Shown here piece by piece: positions 59,701 through 64,000 of a stretch of 64,000 nt of DNA. The stretch's first letter is position 1. The number at the start of each line of letters is the position of its first letter. The stretch covers positions 2,193,501-2,257,500 of the forward strand of contig JAGFBZ010002033.1 of assembly GCA_018398805.1 (NCBI GenBank), written 5' to 3'. Both the position numbers and the translations under genes were made by a program. Below the pieces are notes generated by a model, which was not told the origin of the DNA, did no database searches, and was given only the letters and a program-made list of their open reading frames with translations. The DNA is from Hirundichthys speculiger (Eukaryota > Chordata > Actinopteri > Beloniformes > Exocoetidae).

Positions 59701-61640
59701 TTAGAGCAGTATGAGGATTAATCAACACGAATTAGTCACATGAAAAGGGTATCTGATTACAGTCTTATGAAATCCCCTTTTTGTCTCCTACAAAACTTTT
59801 CAAGCTCCAAAGGGAAAGAAGCACAAGCATGAATTTTTGTACTAAAAATACTGTTTAGAGAATAAGCCCTTCACTGACTGAACGAAAATGATAAAGCCTT
59901 GTTTAAATGTAATACACACTTTGCAAAATATTTTTTTTTTTTATTATACCTTTGCTTGATTCTTGAAAGAGAATTAACATTTTTTTTTCAAAGATTTAAA
60001 TTGAAATCTCAAACAGTTAATTTTTCTTTATCAGTAAATCCTTACAAATGTTGAACATTCTGTCATTTTTATTGCCATTATGTGTTATTACAAAGTAAAA
60101 AAAAAAAAAAGTTCATTTATCAAGGGCAGTCAGAAATGCATGTGAACCTATTACACAAATGTCTGTGAAATGGACTACTTGTGGTGTCTCCGGAGTTATT
60201 CCACCGCTCGTCTGAGGGGATTCTATGAAGTCAGGCTTTCAGAGGGAAACACCAAAGGTCAGAGAGAACTGGGACCGTGACTGTGATTATCACCTGAATT
60301 TGTTAGCCCAGTAGTCTTTCTGCCACTAGCTCAGTGTGCTCTCCTAATAAAAGGGACGTATCCTGCTTGATTTCTCTTGAGTTTCACGAAAGTTAAGATT
60401 ATAATGGACCATTTACATTTAATTTACTTTAGCCAACAGGAGCAAATATTTATAATGGAGGGCTACAAAGACTTCAAATTAGTTTCAACACAGTAGGAGC
60501 AAATTAAGACAGAGTATTGGTTTTAATCTGTTAATTTCACCTCTTATTCTGACTCATTACAGTCAATCTGGATGATTCAAATATGAACCCACAGGTTGCC
60601 TGGAACTCTAACTATATTGTCTCACTGACAAAAACTTTTTTTAATAGTCCTGTGAAAATCATACCCCTACATATAGTCTGAGCATATTACATATATTTCT
60701 ACAACCAATTTCAAATTTTCACCATGTAAACAATAAAGAGAGAAAATTCTGTTCTGTGATTGTTTTTCTAATAGCTAAAGCAATCAATGCTTGAACAAAT
60801 GTGGGAACTGATCAAGACAAAACATTATCCAAAGTGGTGTATTGCTGCTCTGCTTCCATCAATTGTTTTACATATCAAAGATCATCTCTCTTAACTTGAA
60901 GTGTGACAGCTGTTGTAGGTCGAAGTAAGAACCTACCATGTCATTTTTGATGCATCGATGGATAAGATCACGTTTATAGGTTACGTTAACTGTGCAGGAT
61001 AGAAAAAAAAACTGGAACACAACAAACATCGGCCTATGCTATTTAAAACTATTTATTTAGATCCTCAAAATGTTTTCCTGGCACAAATGCAGCTCTGTGT
61101 TAACCAGTGCATCCTCTTCAATCACTAAAAGTATATTATGTTCACATAATTAGTTCCCATGGTAACAGACTCAGAGAATAAGTTATCTCAGTTTCTGAGA
61201 AGGGCATCACTTAACCCTTTTTCCCAGGATTAAGATACTTTGCTTTGTGAAATGGAAACCCATGAGTTTACCTAAAATCAGATTAGACGTACTCAGAGTT
61301 TATACCATAACCCGCTTATCAGGACCCAGCTAAAAACAGAACCACCTTTGCATCACAGATGTGATGTTGTCAGAAATATTTGCCAGAGCATAAGAGTGAC
61401 ACCTGTCCACCAAGCAGATGAGAACTTGTTGTGCTTTTTGTTTTTTTTTTGGTTTTGTTTCTGATGAACTGCATGTATTAATATTCTTGTCTCACTTTAA
61501 AGTGCCTGCATCATATATTTCAACTTTCCTGTCAGCTATCTGCTAAAAATTGGAATCTGAAAAGAGAATTGTGATAGCAAAACATTGTTAAAGTAGATTA
61601 AACAAAACCTTTTTTCTCCTCACAGATAGTTGAACTAACA
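56731..61640. other. No gene recognised; possible conserved noncoding DNA
   Basis: A minus-strand frame at 56805-57074 has no recognisable motif. The stretches 58170-58660 and 60170-60350 are free of recognised repeats; 58170-58660 is rich in TAAT-type motifs, so they are candidates for conserved noncoding elements. A TTAAT-type tract lies at 58064-58085. Confidence 0.35.
58945..58964. repeat. (TG)n microsatellite
   Basis: About ten TG units. Confidence 0.9.
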
Positions 61641-61646
61641 GATTTG

Positions 61647-61697
61647 TTATATATAAATATATATATATATTATAATAATAATATATATATATATATT
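61647..61697. repeat. (TA)n/(TAA)n microsatellite
   Basis: TA runs with a TAATAA interruption, adjoining the Tc1-type end fragment. Confidence 0.9.
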
Positions 61698-61895
61698 TAC
61701 TGTTCACTGCTGTTCACAAATGCTCTCCATCCAACGTCACTGAGCTCCAGCTGTTTTACAAGAATTTCAGTCTCTCTATGTGCAAAACTGATAGAGACAA
61801 ACCCCAAGAGAATTTTATATCTTTATGTGTGAAGCCTGAAATGTGGCAAAAGGTTGAAAAGTTCAAGGGGGTCGAATACTCTTCGCAAGGCACTG
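61698..61895 (+). mobile_element. Right end of a Tc1-type element
   Basis: The block ends AAAGTTCAAGGGGGTCGAATAC ... TTCGCAAGGCACTG then TA, the terminus of a very common fish DNA transposon (CAGTGCCTTGCGAAAGTATTC in reverse). The upstream phrase AATGCTCTCCATCCAACGTCAC...TTTCAGTCTCT belongs to the same element body. The left part is missing and replaced by a TA microsatellite. Confidence 0.65.
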
Positions 61896-61909
61896 TACAT
61901 ATATATATA

Positions 61910-62364
61910 CAGTAATCCCCCACACTTCACGGTTAATGGAGGCTGTGACCCCCCCGCGAATGGTGAAAACCGCGATGTGGATGTACATGTACATGTACAT
62001 GCAGTATAACATGTACGCGCATACGCAAAATCTACGAAGGTACACCCACTTTGACGATCTCTCCTCTGTGCGTAGCTGACGAGAGCAAGAGATGGGAGAC
62101 GCGTGTCAGCCAATCAGCGTACAGACAACCGACAACACAGTAATGTCCCGTCATAGCAGTCAATCACAGGCCTCGATATTTGTTCATGGGGCCTCCCGTG
62201 TTGGCTCTTGTTGCTTCCCGAGACTCGTTCTGATGGGTTTCGCTTCAGCCTCGCGTGCTTCGTTTGAATTTTTTTCAATTTTTTTTCAAATATTTTTTTC
62301 TATCAATATTTTTGAAACTTCCGCGATGTACTGAGACTGCGATTGCTGAGACCACGACGTACTG
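61910..62364. mobile_element. pogo/Tigger-like MITE
   Basis: Begins CAGTAATCCCCCACACTTCACGG and ends CCACGACGTACTG, flanked by TA on both sides (61908-61909 and 62365-62366). CCCGCGAATGGTGAAAACCGCG inside the left end and CTTCCGCGATGTACTGAG at the right are characteristic of pogo-like termini. A TACATG tandem occurs at 61981-62003. 455 bp, no transposase. Confidence 0.8.
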
Positions 62365-62366
62365 TA

Positions 62367-62934
62367 ATGTATATATGTGTGTATGTGTATACACATAAAT
62401 AAATTGAATCACAAAATCACAATAGATCTTTTCAAGGAATTTTACAGCCTTCTGAGTTTGCACCCCTGAAAGCTGCTGCTGAGATGGAGCTCTCTTATCT
62501 GGTTAATTAATGGTCTGCAGGTATTGTGGGCGGCACAGTCTTCAGCAGGCTGTGGAGTACATTCTCTGGAGAGAAATCGGCCTGTAATGAAGAGCACTTA
62601 GACCACCTGCCAGGAGACCACAATCATGATTAAAAGTCACAAAGAGTTTCCTCAGACTAAAACAGATTTATCACACATGACTTTCTGAGATGTAGCTGGA
62701 AAATAAACCTGAGGACTGTAATACTGAAAAACCTCTCCACTACACCTATGTTTAAACTGTGAAAATACAACGGAAATCACAGAATCACAGTACAAAAAGG
62801 CTTTGTTCAAAGCCACGATGGTGATGACAAAATAACGAAGGAAGATTTAACTCTGGCTACAGTGGACAGCCATGTTCCAATTTACATCTTCACATCAAAC
62901 CAAAAAGGGTTTCAGTTCAACTTTGGCCCGGAGT
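62367..62934. other. No gene recognised
   Basis: Contains a repeat-free block at 62460-62640 with ATTA-type motifs, another possible conserved noncoding element. Confidence 0.35.
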
Positions 62935-63212
62935 CAGTCTGTGTGGAGTTTGTGCATATCTCAAGTTCCTGCATGAGTTTTCTTCGGGTACTCCAGCACA
63001 GTCCAGAAACATGCATGCTAGGTTCATTGGTGAACTTTAATTCACCAGAGGTGTGGATGGTTGTTTGTCTTGTTTGTGTAATTTATGATGGACCAGCAGT
63101 CTATCTATCACAGATCAACTTCACAGACCACCTTCATCTAGTGACCACAATGATCACAAATATCCTGAACAGGATAAAGCAGGAGCAGAAAAGGGATGGA
63201 TGGAATTATTAA
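62935..63212 (+). repeat. SINE body and tail, sense, 5'-truncated
   Basis: The order is GTGTGGAGTTTGTGCATATC, GAGTTTTCTTCGGGTACTCC, ACAGTCCAGAAACATGCATG, GGTTCATTGGTGAACTTTAATT, GATGGACCAGCAGTCTATC, then GGATAAAGCAG and GGATGGATGG. This is the body and tail of the SINE family seen antisense at 17911 and 18309. The tRNA-like head is not recognisable. Confidence 0.78.
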
Positions 63213-64000
63213 ATCAAAATATTTCATATTTTATTTCCACTTCATTTTAGTTGTTACTGTATACCAATAAAGCTGAATGGTAAAGCTTTTACCACTTTAT
63301 GTTTCCTTTCCTCCTCTCAACACTTAAGACTTTCCAGCATAGAGGATACCAAGCAATAAGCATTTCAGATGTTATTTTTGCCCATTCTTGTAAACATGTC
63401 TAAACACCGAGCAGATCTGAACCCTGCGTTGGATGGTTCTGCTGATGTAATTTAATCACTTACTCTTCAAAAGGAAACAACAGAGGTTGGTACAAAACGG
63501 TCAAGGGAGCGCTATCATGTGTTTTAATGTTCAGCCCAGTGCAGAGGATCATTCCAAAAAAAAAAAAAAAAGGACACCAGAAATGTCTCATGACATGTGT
63601 AGCCCTGGGGTGTCAAGGCATGTGGAAAAGAAACTCCACTGTTGGTCCTGAAAAATGCAACTGTTATGTGGGACTGGTTGTGACTGCTGCACCTCTTTGA
63701 TGATTCATTTCTGTTTCCTGGGTAACAGCCACCATGGGAGGATAGGGGAATGGGATCTCAGCTGTCTTGAGGGTCTACAGAACAGAAGTGGTGAGGCAAG
63801 GCATCTGGTTTAACAGTTTCAAGTGTGATTTATGCTTCAGTGTAGGAAGCAGATATGTAGTCTATGTACAGGACCTACATTGTAGCTGCTGTTTTTAACT
63901 TGTTCATTGCTGTTTGAGGGCTTAGTAATTACCACTAAATGCACATTTGTTGTGGTCCAAACGGTCATAAAACGGGGTGAGAAGAGGCACGGGGTGAGGC
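63213..64000. other. No gene recognised
   Basis: Unique-looking sequence with an A-run at 63556-63571. Confidence 0.45.

Overview
The window looks like intergenic or intronic DNA from a ray-finned fish, most likely a percomorph teleost. It is AT-rich, has many microsatellites and homopolymer runs, and carries no long open reading frame typical of a bacterial or compact genome. It holds a teleost-type set of transposon fossils: L2/Rex-like LINE pieces, tRNA-type SINEs ending in GGATGG repeats, Tc1-like and pogo-like elements, many hAT elements with 8-bp target duplications, PIF-Harbinger and piggyBac elements, and an endogenous retrovirus. I recognise no complete host protein-coding gene. The longest open frame is only 204 codons (53751-54365), and I cannot assign it.

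Layout. 1-3.7 kb: a LINE/SINE 3' tail split by a 136-bp hAT MITE, then a decayed Tc1-like transposase split by an unclassified conserved repeat. 3.7-9.5 kb: mostly unique AT-rich DNA. 9.5-13.5 kb: a 1.75-kb hAT with a perfect target duplication, a second hAT fragment, and a truncated copy of an AGGGCCCTATG-type hAT. 15.4-16.6 kb: an antisense L2 LINE end split by a sense retroelement. 17.9-18.6 kb: two SINEs. 19.5-23.7 kb: two hAT MITEs, a hAT transposase remnant and a piggyBac-derived (PGBD-like) fragment ending in a perfect hairpin. 24-29 kb: no recognised feature. 29.2-34.9 kb: a LINE RT fossil, a SINE, a hAT carrying a Harbinger piece, a possible isolated exon, and a piggyBac MITE with a repeated palindrome. 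35.4-38 kb: a microsatellite, a more GC-rich block with strong donor-like sites, and possible conserved noncoding DNA. 39.4-43.1 kb: the densest stack, with a Harbinger element and a Tc1-like element that holds an unusual inverted-repeat array and a hAT, which itself holds a fold-back hAT MITE. 44.5-47.7 kb: a SINE, a 0.93-kb hAT and a 117-bp MITE. 53.7-56.7 kb: the unassigned ORF, a second copy of the 21-kb hAT remnant, and an antisense retroviral RT split by a solo LTR. 61.6-63.2 kb: a Tc1-type end, a pogo-like MITE and a SINE.

The elements do not work together as a pathway. Their relationships are stratigraphic: many insertions can be ordered in time because host sequence or flanking duplications can be read on both sides. 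I see no clear evidence of a new biological system. The least ordinary signals are the alternating inverted-repeat array at 41506-41691, the PGBD hairpin at 22839-22881, the recurring palindrome inside the piggyBac MITE, and the candidate exon at 33561-33682. Family names rest on recognised motifs and termini, not on database searches.
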